Below the pieces are notes generated by a model. It was not told the DNA's origin and ran no database searches. It worked only from the letters and a program-made list of their open reading frames with translations. Both the position numbers and the translations under genes were made by a program. From Chrysoporthe austroafricana (taxonomy: Eukaryota; Ascomycota; Sordariomycetes; Diaporthales; Cryphonectriaceae): a DNA stretch of 64,000 bases. The DNA is taken from NCBI GenBank assembly GCA_001051155.2, contig JYIP02000002.1:4533583-4597582 (forward strand), read 5' to 3'. Shown here one piece after another: positions 34,806-47,182 of this stretch. The first letter of the stretch is position 1; each line of letters begins with the position of its first letter.

Positions 34806-35198
34806 GTCGCGTCCCTTGTTCTCGGCCACTTTCAGTCGACTTTGCTGCGGCTGTGGCAGCGCGTGGGCTTCCGCGCACCTGGCCACAGGGTGGGTTTGGG
34901 ATGTAGTGGGCGGGCGGAACGTGCGTGCGATATCCTCGAGTAGGCGCTCAACGACAATTCAGTATCGCGCGTAACGTATGGGGATGGGAAGTATCACACA
35001 TGGTATGTTCACGACGAAAGACTACGCAAAATTTTGGTCCAGAAGCCCCAAATGAGCCAATACGATTTCATTTCCGCTTATTAGAGATAGTGCCCAACCA
35101 TCGTTTGCCACCCGCCAAGATATTATACCAGATTATCTCCAGCTCGCCAGCGTACATATCAGAAAACATCCCACCCAGAACTGCTTTGTTTTGCCACA
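34806..35198. other. Convergent 3' region
   Basis: About 390 bases between the stops of the LPMO and PLD genes; probably both 3' UTRs. No gene was seen. Confidence 0.6.
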
Positions 35199-37674
35199 CT
35201 AGAATCCGCCAACACCCTGCACCCTCTTAATAGCGCCTGTGATCCCCTTCGCCCATGAAAACCGCCCCGGGTCTACACCGATCGCCCCGTCCGCCATGTT
35301 GCCGTCCTTGTCCGTCCAGACCCCCGTCTCCTTATTCAGCGCACCATAGATGTGCGTGTTCTGGTTCCTCCGGAGTCCATCGATCCACGCGCGACATACC
35401 TGCTCGCTCTCCAACAGCACATTGATCTCCTGGCTGTGGAACCAGGACTGCGTGTCCTGGTTGCCGTTGCCCTGGATCCCGATCCGCTCGTCCACGATCA
35501 TCAGCTTGATGTGGCAGCTGCGCTTCTTCTTTTCCTGTATGATCGGCTTCGTCTGATCCTTCGCGACGTACCAGAAGTAGTGCAGACGCTCCTTGGCGGG
35601 CCCGGAAAGCGACGTGTAAATCTTGTGCGCGATCATGTCGTTGTGCCCGCCCTGCATCGGCAGCAGCTCGCCCGCGTCGTTGTATCCCAGGCAGATGTAG
35701 CAGTAAACATCGATGCCGCGCTCACAGGCGGCGATGATCTCAGGGACAAGCGGCTCGGCGTTCAGGGTTGGGGACTGGATGAAGACGTTCTTCTTGGCGT
35801 TGCGCAGCGCCGAGAGCCAGGCTGCATTCTGAGGCATGGAGACGGATTTATGATTTGGCGGGCCATACGGCGCGCGATTGACCATTGCGATAGGGAAGGG
35901 CTCGTGGACGGTATGTGGGATGTATGGTGTCATCTCGTCCTCGGGAGCACACTCAGGCGCATCAGGAGGGAACCCAACATTGATGGTGTGATTGAGGGTG
36001 CGATTCACAGCTTGGAGCGTCGTCTCTCCATCTTTTGCGGACACTGATGCCTGCACGCGAAGGACCTCGCCGGCAATGTCGTCGTCATAGTGCTGGTCGT
36101 CGGTGGTAAGCTGCGGCAGGGCATTGGCGGTCTCTGTGGGCAACGGTGCATGCTGCCCGGGCTGTTGGCCAGAGTTCAAGAAGTCCGCAGTGTTCTGGTC
36201 CGGTCCATTGGGCGTATTCGAAGCCTGAGCTTGTCCAGTGACCTGTTGCGCCCTGTCTGTAGATCCACTTTGCGGACCTGGCACGACACTTTCGGTAGTA
36301 GATGGGCCTGTGACTACGTCGGCACGTTGCGTATCATCGCTCTGAAGCTGATGTTGACTGGCATCGACATGTCCAGGCTGTTGTCCATTGCGGCCATAAT
36401 CGTAGGCCGTCCGCTGCTGCATCTTGGCTGGATCGACCACTGCATTATGGCCACGAATCGAGCCATTGGGACCGAAGACGCCAGCATGTGACTCATTGAA
36501 GCAGGAGAGACCACCCTGAGAGGCAGGAGAGTTATGACTTGGCAGCGGGGGCTCGAGGTCCTTGTGCCAGGAAATCAGAGCCATGTCGTACATCGAATCC
36601 ACAATTGGTCCCTCCATGTGCACCATCATCTCTAGGTTGTCGTTGTCCTGGATGTTATTGCTCTGAAGAATTGCGATCTTCCTGTCAACGATCATGTACT
36701 TGCAATGAAACGTTCCAAGAAGAGGATGGTGGTAGTTCATGACCTGCAAGTCGATGTTGGGAATTTCGTGCGGCGCCGGGATCTTGACCTTGGGTCCTGT
36801 GAACTCTTTCTCCGAGACGATGTAGTGAGGCTCAACCAGCTGCTTAGGGCTGCCCCGATCATAGATCAGCTTGAAGACGATTTTGGTGCCCCTCTCGCCA
36901 GCCCGACGCGACAGCTCCCTCATGGCGTCGGTGATGAACTTGGACGCCGTGCTATTTGCCCAGTAATTTGTAGCGAGAAAAACTTCCCTCTCGGCCCGCA
37001 CGATGCAGTTGGCCATGTGCCTCATGATATCAGGGATACTAATACGCAATGAGTATTAATGTTAAAGCCTCCGGGCCGGGGAGACTTACGTCGAGATGAC
37101 TGTCAAGGGCAAAACACCACAGCTACCCATCAGAGACGGACTCACAACCCCGTGAGCCGGATTTCCCTTGAGAGACATAATCGCATCATGGTAAATCTGC
37201 CACTGTGAGTTGTGTGATCTGAGCTCGCCGCGAAAAGAGACACACCTTCAGGAACAATTCGCTCGGCTGAATCAGACCCCAGTGTCCACACTCCGCAGCT
37301 CTCTCCAGGTGATCGCTGCGGTCATACTTATCCGCACGATTGCTAGAGTGATGGCCGTACAATTCCTTCCACGCCTTGCCGGGGCTCACCGAGGGATCCT
37401 TCACCAACACAGACGAGACGCTCTCGGGAGAGATGAACAGCTTGTACATCTCATCGCTGATCGGCCCGTTGAACACCAGCCCCTCCTTAGCGTCATGCTC
37501 CGTCGCTTCTCCGGACATCTTCTCTCCAGTCATCTTTTCGCTGCTGTTGTCTTTGAGATCTTTTCTCTGCCGCGGAGTAGTGATCGCTCTGTAAGGCAAC
37601 TCGACGAGTGTCTGATATACGACACTGCCTAGGTTCGAAGCTGACTTGCCGTTGGCGTTGAGATCTGGAGTCAT
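35199..37674 (-). CDS. Phospholipase D-family protein with two HKD motifs
   Basis: Exons 37674-37246, 37196-37090 and 37038-35199 (791 aa); introns 49 and 51 nt are in frame. Both catalytic HxKxxxxD motifs are intact: HCKYMIVD (His about 290) followed by SNNIQDNDN, and HIKLMIVD (His about 687) followed by GNGNQDTQS. A linker of some 200 residues rich in Gln, Ser, Pro and Asn lies between the two lobes and looks disordered. The superfamily forms a phospho-His intermediate and hydrolyses or transfers phosphatidyl groups. The two-lobe layout resembles cardiolipin-synthase-like or bacterial-type PLDs more than PX/PH-domain PLD. No signal peptide is evident. The substrate is not determined. Confidence 0.88.
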
Positions 37675-38542
37675 GTTGGGTGACGACAGCGCTCTGCGCC
37701 TAGCTGGTGGGGTTCCTTATGTAGGTACGGAGAAAAGGTGGGCTGCCCTTGCATGCAGGTTTGACCGTGGTGGGTGCTGACGCAGTGAGTAGTATCCACT
37801 TCCTGGAGGCGAAGGCAAGCCACAGCCACAGCTTCTTGACGACTCAGTTCGTATAGGGCCGATACTGAGGTCCAGAGGGATAGATCCGCAGGGTCCCAGG
37901 CCAAGCTTTTGCCAAGATTGGCGGCTCAGGACACGTTTGATCGGGTGACGACGTCAGTGCGATGCTTATCCTTGACCAAATCCGGGGTAGTCTTCGATTT
38001 TGTGGTTCACTAGGTGTGCCACGAACAGGTCAGAGGGAAGACGTGGTGGCTGAAAGAGAAGGCATCGTTCTGCAGAGTCTGTATGCATGAGTGCCTTGTT
38101 TGAGCCTGTTCCGCGTCGGGTCATCAGCGCCTCAGGGCGTGACGTCACGGGCAGCGCGGCGCAGCCCAGGCTCAACGTTGGAGCTAATATCTCGCCATAC
38201 TCAAAGCAGCCGGCTGAGATTCCAAAGTCAAATATGGCGTAAGTTAAACATAGATTAAGCCCAAGGTTTCGACCACAATAAGGTACTACCTGACAGCTAG
38301 CCGCTTTCAACGAATTTCGACTACACGGCTTCGCTTGTGACCAACCTTGTAACGCATGAAGGGGCGTCTACTATGGCACCCTAAAGCTCTACTCGCCTGG
38401 ATACAAAGAAGTCTAAAAGCTGCTGACGATCTAGGTTCATCACATCAAGGTGACGATCAATCAGAATGCACAGAATACCGAGGTCATCCCCAAGAATGTG
38501 AGGATTCTGTGTTCCCTCCCTGCAACTCGCTAGATACTGTTC
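37675..38542. other. Intergenic
   Basis: The promoter of the PLD gene and the 3' UTR of the aminopeptidase. Short frames only. Confidence 0.55.
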
Positions 38543-39976
38543 CTACAGCTCGTCCACTGCACCGCCGCTCTTAAGCGTCGCGAAGTTGGTGAAACCGAGC
38601 TCGTACTGAGAACCGTGGGGTTAGCTTCTTGAGGTGCTGGCGAGGGAATCTGAACAAGGCCACTTACTGCAAAGGCTAGGGTCATCTTGGCATGCTGGAG
38701 CATGTGGTCGAACGAGAGATATTGCAGCGTATCGTCGGTTGAGTGGATGTGGTCATCACTATCCTCGAAAGCCGACTCGATGACAAATGCCGATGGATAG
38801 CCAGCCTTGGAGGCAGATGCGTGGTCGCTACAAGCGTACCCACACTTAGTCTCAACAAAGGGGATATCGCAGTACTCAGTGATGATCTTCTTGATGAAGT
38901 CGGTGAGCTTCTTGTCGACGTAGTCGACAATCACACCGACACTCTCCGGCTTGCCTGCATCAAGAGTGCGCTGAACGAAGCCAGTCATGTCTTGTTGCAG
39001 CATAGCCTTGACGTCTCGGTCGTTCCGCCCATATTCCGAGAAGATGGCCTGGCTTCCCAGGAGGCCGCCTTCTTCGGCCGAGTACCAGTGGAACTCCTAC
39101 AACTAATCTGTCAGGCACCCCGAGAGGAACTAGCGTTCAAAGGCGGGGTTTCACGTACGACTGTGTTCTCCAGCTCTCCGTTCTGGACCGCCTCCGAACT
39201 CAGGAACACCCGGAACGCCTCTAGGATTGTAACAGTTCCGCTTCCATCGTCGTCCGCACCCGGCGCAGCAAGAATCGATGGCAACCAGAGATTGATCGAG
39301 TCCTGGTGGGCGCCAATTACGACCGTAGAATTGGTCTGGCCAGGAATCGTCGCGATGATGGATGACTGCTGCCAACTATGCGGAAATGCCTCTGCGTAGA
39401 TACCCTCCGCGCCAGAGTCACTGATGATGCCCTGGATCTGCTCCAGCAGCCACTCGGAGGACTGTTTCCCATAATCCGACTTGTAGTACCTCGTGTGGAA
39501 GGATGAGAACTTCTCGAGGTTGTCGTGCATGTTTGTCTTCGATAGGTTCCTGAGGAGGGGTTTGACTTCGTCTTGGAAGGCAGCCTTGGAAGGAAAGACG
39601 ACATTCGCACGGGCAGCGACGCGAGACGAGCCGAGATCTTGAGTTTCGGTAATGTCCATGAAGCGCTGGCCGTTCTATCGAAAGGGTAATTAGTATTCAG
39701 GCCGGTATTCCCATCGCGATGATCGTAGTCTTCTTCAATACACCATCAGCTGTCATCGAGGAGCAGGATAGAACGTACACGCCTCAGCTCCCACTTCTCC
39801 TCCTCCGAGACCCATCGTGTGTCGCCCGGCGCCAACTCGATGAGGTACCGCTCGGCCGCCTCGGCCCAGACGCCATCGGGGTAGAGTTGCACATTGTCGC
39901 CTTCGGTCGGTTCGACGAAGCGGCCTGCGACGGCTGGCGCCAACAATGCGACGACGGATGACTTGGCGAACTTCAT
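38543..39976 (-). CDS. Secreted leucine aminopeptidase, M28 family
   Basis: Exons 39976-39779, 39674-39159, 39096-38668 and 38605-38543 (401 aa); introns 104, 62 and 62 nt are in frame. Signal peptide [18 protein letters not shown] is followed by a propeptide of about 65 residues, then the M28 catalytic domain. All expected ligands are visible: His and Asp in [12 protein letters not shown], bridging Asp in [10 protein letters not shown], catalytic and metal Glu in YSAEEGG, Asp in ACSDHASAS, and His in DDHIHSTDD. The enzyme removes N-terminal hydrophobic residues from peptides outside the cell and uses two zinc ions. It matches fungal LAP1. The last coding exon is only 63 nt. Confidence 0.94.
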
Positions 39977-42395
39977 GATGTAAAGGATGTTGGGAGCAAT
40001 GGTTGTATGTGAACAAGTCGAGGGACGATCACAAGCGCAGTTGCGAGGTAACTCTTATCTGGCGCCTTATCACTATGACCGCAGGTGCTCAGCCAAGGCG
40101 TGGCATCCTCTGTGCTATATTTCATCCAATCAGAGCTCTTTAATCTGGCTTTGAACTATTGAGAACTCCGGAGATAATTGTGGGTCGGGCAGGAGGCAGC
40201 ACATGACGCAACACCCTGAGACAGTGATCATGCGTGCCAAGCCAGCTTCTCGCGTTCATCCCCACGCAATATTTCAAAATGAGTGTCAAGCGGCACGAGA
40301 CTATATGCACTTTTTGGAGTCCAGAATCTGGCTCCTCCGGTGGGTTCAGGTAGATTCAATAGAGCAGCAAACTGTTGTCATGCATTGCCTGGGCCATGCA
40401 TCGCCTGTCTTGAGATCCTTGTCAAGGCGTCAAGTGCTAGGAGCTCGAGACTAAAAGAGCGCCGGCTCATCAGCGCAGGTTAATTGGAAAGGCACACTGG
40501 AGCTGTTTTGAGAAGACTACTCCCACGTAGCTGTTGTCGAGTCGCAAGTCTCAAAGATTGAATGAATCTTCAGTGACATCATGAGAGAGCGTAGGCAGAG
40601 CCAGGCACTCCGTCAAAATCACGGGCGTGCATTTCCCTAAAGCCCCTGCTCAGATCAAGAGAAAATAAATAGTTCCAGGATACATTCTTTTGTGCCGGAT
40701 ATATCCTATTGCAATGATCTAGTTGTTAACTACCAGCTGAGCTGATAATGGTGAATCCGATTTGCTCTCTGGCCGCGAGGCTGACGACCCACCGCCTCCT
40801 GTAAGTCAGTCTCCTGCAGGTTACGCTGTGCTGGCGTTCTTTCAGAAGACCAATATGAAAATAATGACTTGGAATAATTTCTTTAACTGGCAAATATTTT
40901 GAAGCAGGAGCCAACGGCGTAGATGACGCCAACTGGTGATACTTCAAAGGCATGATGTGAGCAGTGTCTTGTGTGGCCACTTAATGAGTACACCGCCGCC
41001 AAGCTCCACCTGACTGCCCCAGTCCGACTGGGGCTGGTGGGTAAAGGGGTCCTGTGAAGGAAAGCCAACCTCAGATGGCCGTGAATGTATGCATAATCTG
41101 GTCACGATTCGGAGACTACCTTAATGGGATGAAGGGATATCCCAGAGGTCATGCGTGACGGCAAGGGTCGGGAGAAGCAGCTTACTCGTCTGCTACTACT
41201 TAATTAAACTTAGAAAGGTCGGAGCCTACCGCTGCGTTCAGGAAGCCCCTATACTCTTGTCACCCATCACCGGTGGCAGGACCTGCTGGCATAATCATCA
41301 CAAAGCTGATCTTGCGTTGCTCGAGCAATACTTGCTTTCTGTCGTCTTGCCTCATCACAGTATCTTGTCCGCCTTCCGAAATCCAAGAAGGAAGCACGCG
41401 CGGACAGGCAAGGGCTCTAGGATACTACCATAGTACACCACATCACATCCTGGCATGAGGTCTGGACTGCCTCCACCCTGCTGCATCAGGCACATATTTA
41501 ATTCATGACAACTAATGACATACCCATGCCTGCTCTGACCTGAGCTCATATGTGGTGTTGCCACCCAGCCCCCTCTGCATGCACCATCCATGCCATCTAT
41601 AGCGTTATCACCAACCATCTCTTTCCACAAGATGGCGGTGCGAGATTTCTGAGAGTGAATGTCATGCAGAGCGGATGTGCCTGGTGCTGAGAAGAGGAGG
41701 AAGAGTTTGGTAGGAGACGCAGGTTGACCTGCAGTTCGTCCCATCCCAGGAACGCCTCCACCTCCCGGACGATCGCTACCGTCGGAAGAACTATGCAGAC
41801 ATGACGATCGTACGGCATAGGAGCACTAAGACCTGCAGACTAGCTCCCAGTGGGGCCCTGGCCTATACTGCTGTGTACTGGTCCTCCCCAGGTTCCCCGC
41901 ATTCTCCGGATCCCGCTAGCTGGGTAGACGATCCTTTGACAGCAGAGCTTCTTTTCCTTCTTCTGTTGGGCTCTCCGTGAAGCGAGGGCAAACCAGCTGC
42001 GTCCCTTGTCGTTGGAAGATTGCGGCACATGACCGTTCGGGATAGTGGATCGTCATCCTATAGCCGCCCGAATGGCTGCTCCTGTGTCCCTCATTTCCGC
42101 TCGGCCTTACTTCCTGCGCTGCTCACCGTATGATCCTCCGGGCGGTGGCCACTGCAGACGACGTGCATGCGGCGTATTTGTGCTCGAGGACTTGGGGTAG
42201 CACCTCGGGCACCATCTACCCGCCATCGTATTGACTCGGATGGGTTGGTTGATACGTCACAATCCAAGATCCTAGTCAGCGATCCCCTCATAAGGCCGTT
42301 GAACCCCAAGGTCAATTGCTCTCGTATGCTACGCTGTTGTTCTGTTTGGCAGGTACACAAAAAGCTTTGGGCCAGAACCTCAACCCCCAGTCAAA
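39977..42395. other. 2.4-kb intergenic region, divergent
   Basis: No convincing gene was found. Frames up to 129 aa (41355-41744, minus) have no recognisable motif. The stretch presumably holds the promoters of the aminopeptidase and the epimerase. Confidence 0.5.
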
Positions 42396-43604
42396 ATGCT
42401 GTCCTCCAAGTTGGCCCTCCTCTGTTGTACGGCGCTGCTCCAGGCCGTCAAAGCCCAGACGGCCACGACATCCGGGCCTCTGACCTCGTACACCCTGACG
42501 GCCGACAACATCACGGCGGTCCTTATACCCTACGGAGCCCGTCTGACCCACCTCCTTGTACCTGACCGGAACGGTGACTTCCAAGATGTGATAGCCGGCT
42601 ACGACAACACCAGCCAGTACCCCATCGATACGGCTACCAACCACACATACTTTGGCCCCGTCGTGGGTCGCTACGCCAACAGGATCAAGAACGGCACCTT
42701 TACCATCGACGGCGTGACCTCGCATATCCCGGAGAACGAGAACGATGGCCACGACACTCTCCACGGTGGTACAGTGGGCTACGATGCTCGCAATTGGTCC
42801 GTCACGTCGTACACCAACCAGTCCATCACCTTCACGCTTCTCGATGAGGCCTTTGAGGGTTTCCCAGGAACCGTCCTCACACATGCAACTTTCACCGTGA
42901 GCAATACTATTGACGGCTCTGCATGGGGCGTGTCTCATCCCAGGATCACCATGAAGACCACATCTCTCGCCCTCGATCAGCCCACGCCGATCATGCTGGC
43001 CAACCACATCTACTGGAACCTGAACGCCTGGAAGGATGAGACGATCCTCAACGACACGACCCTGTGGATGCCTTACGCGCGGCGGTACATCGGCATCGAC
43101 AATATCGAGGTGCCCAACGGGACCATCGAGACCGTCGCCTCCCACCCGGTGCTGGACTTCACCGCGCCTAAGCTGGTCGGCGCCGACATCAGCCAGGCCG
43201 TGAACTACTGTGGGCTGGGCTGCACGGGCTATGACAATGCCTTCATCCTCGACCGTCCTTTCGGGACCGGCCCGACCGCCTCCAACTTCCCCGTCCTCTC
43301 GACCTGGTCGGACACGACGGGCATCCGCCTGGACATCAGCACAAACCAGCAGGGCCTCCAGATCTACAGCTGCAACGGCCAGAACGGCACGATCCCCGTG
43401 AAGCCCAGTCAGATCGCCAGGAACACCAACGCCACGGACGGTGGGGCCAAGTTCGTGAACAAGTACGGATGCATGGTCATCGAGACGCAGGGCTGGATCG
43501 ACGCGGTCAACAACCCGCAGTGGGGCTTGACCGACTATTGGTACAACGACCCGACCACGCGGCCGGACGTCATGTATGCCACCTATGATTTTACGACCTT
43601 CTAA
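42396..43604 (+). CDS. Secreted aldose 1-epimerase (galactose mutarotase)
   Basis: A single exon of 402 aa. Signal peptide MLSSKLALLCCTALLQAVKA. Family motifs: YFGPVVGRYANRI, the substrate-binding His in GHDTLHGGTVGYD, HIYWNLNAW with the catalytic His region, and the catalytic Glu in GCMVIETQGW near the C terminus. The enzyme interconverts alpha and beta anomers of aldoses such as glucose and galactose. The signal peptide and several NxS/T sites point to an extracellular form that could act on sugars released by secreted glycosidases. The 439-aa frame on the opposite strand is a shadow. Confidence 0.93.
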   Translation: MLSSKLALLCCTALLQAVKAQTATTSGPLTSYTLTADNITAVLIPYGARLTHLLVPDRNGDFQDVIAGYDNTSQYPIDTATNHTYFGPVVGRYANRIKNGTFTIDGVTSHIPENENDGHDTLHGGTVGYDARNWSVTSYTNQSITFTLLDEAFEGFPGTVLTHATFTVSNTIDGSAWGVSHPRITMKTTSLALDQPTPIMLANHIYWNLNAWKDETILNDTTLWMPYARRYIGIDNIEVPNGTIETVASHPVLDFTAPKLVGADISQAVNYCGLGCTGYDNAFILDRPFGTGPTASNFPVLSTWSDTTGIRLDISTNQQGLQIYSCNGQNGTIPVKPSQIARNTNATDGGAKFVNKYGCMVIETQGWIDAVNNPQWGLTDYWYNDPTTRPDVMYATYDFTTF

Positions 43605-44246
43605 GACGTGATCCCACGACACGGGAGCCAAGCTCCGGACGGGAGTCGTTCAAGTGGGAAAGTTTTATTCCCTAGATAATTAATATAATGTCCATCCGTC
43701 ATCATTCGTCTGTTGTTATCAAATGAGGGGTAGGCGCCACTGTGACTCGGAACTGCCAAACAAGTCCTGAGATAGCAGACAATGTGAACGTCAACACGTC
43801 TTCTCTTTAAGCTTATACTACCCCGCCGCCAATGTTCTTGTAGCTAGCGCCCACAAATGTTGTTACTATCTTTTTCGGCCCGAGAATACCCAGACTTTAA
43901 GATACAAGGTGGCTCTAGTGGTTAACCAGTAACAATCGCTGGAGGGTCGCAGGCGATGGCCCCGCTTAGCTCGTAGATTTTGCCGGCCAGGCTAGTGTTC
44001 TCCTCTTCTGTTCTGAGCGCAACCCATTCCATTCGACTTGCTACAAGTTCACTCGTCACCCCGCCACGTCCTTTTGGTCTATACTTAGTCTCCAGGAAGT
44101 ACCATAAGGTCAAGTAAAAAACCGAATTACTTGTACTCCTTAGAGAACACGCGCCCGATTCGTCGATCGTGCTGAACCCACTAAACGGAACCTTTGTATC
44201 TGGGCCCGTTGCAGACCTGTCGCGAGGGGCATACCATCAACTCACA
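43605..44246. other. Intergenic
   Basis: The 3' UTR of the epimerase and promoter of the next gene. No gene was seen. Confidence 0.6.
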
Positions 44247-44822
44247 ATGTCCGGCCAATCGATCCCAATTCTGGTCACGGGCAAGGGAGAAACCATTGGG
44301 CGTATAGTGGTAGCCACGATGCAGCCGGAATACGAAGGTCAGGTCCCAAGAGAACCCCACCCCTGGCCCAGGAAAGAAAGAAGACAAAGCTATTGGTGTA
44401 GGTGAAATTGTACTAGAGGAATAGACTGAAATACAATCGTTCTAGTGATCCACTTCACCCTCGCCAGCGCCATCACGGAGGAGCTGCCCCTGCTTCTGAG
44501 GGGCAAGACGCCGTCCTCGCCGAGCAGTAGCCTGGGAAGCGGGAACTGGTCCGCGCCACCCCAAGCCTTGCTGCTGGGTGGTGCATATCAGGACGCGGAC
44601 ATCGAGGGCCTGGTCAAGCTGGTCGAGCAGACGGAAGGGACTGTTAAGATCCCGTGGCTAAGGGTCGATAGCAGCAAGATGGTACCTGCCTCAGAGCAGC
44701 CCACTGAAGCCCAGGCAAAGGAGTATGGGATGGCAGTTGTTCGTAGGGCGAAGGAGACTTTGGACCGGCTCGGCTCTGAGGGAAAGCTCGGGCCTGGTAA
44801 TGGTGGTGTCTATCTGGTCTGA
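44247..44822 (+). CDS. Small conserved fungal protein of unknown function
   Basis: Exons 44247-44337 and 44446-44822 (155 aa); the 108-nt intron (GTCAGG donor) keeps frame. The N terminus ILVTGKGETIGRIVV looks like a beta-strand/turn/helix start. It continues into HFTLASAITEELPLLLRGK, SGNWSAPPQALLLGGAY and GTVKIPWLRVDSSKM. I recall similar short proteins across ascomycetes, sometimes labelled NAD(P)-binding, but no function is established. There is no signal peptide or membrane segment. Confidence 0.7.
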
Positions 44823-44912
44823 TTAGAGCAATGCTTAGCAATACTGAAGGATTCACGACCTGGTCACATTCTGTGCGTTATTATCTATTCATATATGAGC
44901 CACCCCTGAACT

Positions 44913-44931
44913 CCCCCCCCCCCCCCCCCCC
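44913..44931. repeat. Poly-C tract (19 bases)
   Basis: An uninterrupted run of C, followed by AAAAAG, in the 3' flank of the small conserved gene. Confidence 0.9.
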
Positions 44932-45430
44932 AAAAAGTTGAAATCATCAGGCTACTCCTCAAATGATATGAGAAGAAACGTCTGTTAGGCTTTGACTAAT
45001 ATTAAGCAAAGATTGTGGGAAGACGAGGTGTCACATAGAAACTATAATACAAGTTCAGTGCAGTAAACTACTCAGGGAGTGACATGGGTCATAATTTCTT
45101 GAAGCAAGCAGCCATGATATCTTTATTTAAAGAATGAGCCTCAAATCAATTCCATAAGTTTCCCTAGAGAGACTCTGTAACCTGGTGTAGTAGTGGATAC
45201 CTTCAAGTAGTAGCAGTATTCTCAAGCGACTTACACGCACCCAAACCCTAGATTCCCCCAACCCGCTTGTATGCGTCATCGCATGTGTCAGCTTGTGACC
45301 ACATGCAGTTGAAAGGAAATTATCGAAGGTGAGATTCAGTCTTCCAGGGATAATAGGCGAGATGTCGCAGTCGTCCTGGCGCTTCACAATCACCTTCTGT
45401 CCCCGACATGGACTTGCTGTCGGTCGCCCG

Positions 45431-45462
45431 TTCGTCCGAGAACCGGCGTCCGTTCGGACGAA
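45431..45462. promoter_or_regulatory. Inverted repeat, possible regulator-binding site
   Basis: TTCGTCCGA (45431-45439) and TCGGACGAA (45454-45462) are exact inverse copies separated by 14 bases; the inner GTCCGTTCGGAC is itself palindromic. It lies about 90 bases upstream of the TATA element. The CGG/CCG content is compatible with a Zn2Cys6 regulator; that is inference. Confidence 0.5.
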
Positions 45463-45550
45463 ATAGCTTATAAATGGGCGACCCAGTTTGTCAGTCCCAG
45501 CAAGAACGCCGAGTCGGTGCCGTGGCCTGCACCCACCTCTGGCCCGCGAA

Positions 45551-45558
45551 TATATAAG
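45551..45558 (+). promoter_or_regulatory. TATA element of SDR gene
   Basis: TATATAAG lies 97 bases upstream of the ATG at 45655, a usual fungal distance. Confidence 0.55.
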
Positions 45559-45654
45559 TCTTTGGGCCAGCGTCGCTCCCCGTCCAGTGATTCACCCAGA
45601 ACGCTGAGTATACATTGTGATAATTCAGTTATTCACTTAAACGTCCCAGCAATC

Positions 45655-46987
45655 ATGTCTTCACACCGCATTCTCGTCACCGGCGCCTCTGGGTATCTCG
45701 GCGGAACTCTGTTGGCCCGTTGGAAGCAGGCCAACCTTCCGGCCTACGACAGGCTCTTTGCACTCGTCCGTACCGACGCCCAGGCCGCCGCTGTCAGGCA
45801 GTACGGTGCCGAGCCCCTGGTGTTGGACGTGGGCGATGAGAAAGCCGTCAAGGACACTGTCATCAAACATGAGATTAATATCGTGTACTTTCTCATAGAC
45901 GCCTTGCGCCACCAGGCTCAGGTTCACTTCATCAGGGCCCTGGCCGGGGTCAGAGAGCTCACGGGCCGCGAGGTTCACTTTCTTCATGTGAGTATGATTC
46001 CGTATCCCCCAATATGCGAGCCGCCGCGCATTGCTGACACTCCTGGTCTGCGTGGGAAATAGACCTCCGGGGCCAAGGTCTTTTCTTCACATGCTGGTGC
46101 CCCGACGGATCGGCCTCTGCTGGACACGGACCCAGAGCTGTTCTCGATCCAGAAAGCTCAGAAGAGCAAGTTTCCCTTGATGCAGTCGGTGCGTATCCCC
46201 TGAGACCGAGATGGCACCCCGAAGACAGGCTTACGTGGTGGCAGGCCGTCGACACGAATTGTAAAGTGATTGAGGAATCCGAGAAGTACGGGGTGCGGAG
46301 TTACATCTTCGCGCCATGCATCGTGTACGGCAAGGGCGAGGGCTTCGGAAACATCATCTCGATCCAGACCGTCGCCGTTGTCAAGGCTGCCAAGGCTATG
46401 AAGCGGCTGTATAAGGTCGATGAAGGACAGCCGGTACGTCCTGCGCAGCTGATCCCTACTCTCAGGCATTCCGCCACAGAGGCTGACGCCGTGATACTTT
46501 TCAGGAATGGCCGGTTTGTCACATACTTGACACCACGAGCCTTTACCTCGACATCCTGCGTACGATCCTGGCCGGCGGAGACCCTGGGCATGGCAAAGAT
46601 GGCTACTTCCTTGCCTCTCCTGGGGCCGTACCTTGGGACGACATCTACACGGCAATGGCTACCGCCCTGGCGAGGCGCAGTGTCGTGGCGGATGATTCTG
46701 TCGTGCCCGCGAATCCACAAATCCTTGAGCGCATTGGGGAGGCCCTGGAGTGTCCTCCCGAGGCCGTGAGTATACACATAGGTGGAAAGTAAGCCTTATC
46801 CCCCCCCCCCCTTTTTCCTCGTCACCGCATTTTGTAACGAAGGCTGACGGAATCACGATCTAGGTGCACGTTCACGGGTGAGCGTGGGAAGAGAATCGGT
46901 TGGCAGCCGCAGTTCGCACCTGGCCACATTGTCGAGGCGGCGGATGACGAGGTCCAGCTCATAATAGACAGCCTAGCTCGTTCTTGA
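45655..46987 (+). CDS. Atypical extended SDR / NAD-dependent epimerase-like protein
   Basis: Exons 45655-45987, 46063-46188, 46245-46433, 46505-46788 and 46864-46987 (351 aa); four introns of 56-75 nt keep frame. The nucleotide-binding motif TGASGYLG lies at the N terminus, and a Rossmann pattern continues with NIVYFLIDAL. The expected catalytic YxxxK of extended SDRs is not present: the corresponding stretch reads ELFSIQKAQKSKFPLMQS. The C-terminal half (GVRSYIFAPCIVYGKGEG, LYLDILRTILAG, GERGKRIGWQPQFAP) fits fungal NAD-dependent epimerase/dehydratase proteins. The substrate is unknown, and the missing Tyr suggests a reductase-like or non-catalytic role. A palindromic element and TATA box precede the gene. 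Confidence 0.85.
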
Positions 46988-47182
46988 GCGAGAACCGACA
47001 GTTGACTGCATGGAAAGTGGGCACTGGTGATGGATTATGTTCGCGATACTCACTGAATACACAAGTGCATATATGCATATACAAGCGAGGCCAGATCATA
47101 CTCGCCCGTAATCGAGGTACTTCTTGGAGTTGAGAAACTTTCGCCGTCGGCCGATTAGCTCGGATCCCGACTGATCAAGGCC

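Larger units (their letters stand above)
44823..45654. other. Intergenic with promoter of the SDR gene
   Basis: Holds the poly-C tract, then an inverted repeat (45431-45462) and a TATA element (45551-45558) upstream of the SDR start. Confidence 0.6.

Noticed and set aside
42312..43631. 439-aa frame on the minus strand
   Set aside because: It is the shadow of the intact aldose 1-epimerase gene on the plus strand; GC-rich codons create long antisense frames.
46766..46863. Splice donor GTGAGT at 46766 in the SDR gene
   Set aside because: Using it brings a stop into the last exon; the GTAAGC donor at 46789 keeps frame and restores the conserved SIHIGGK segment.
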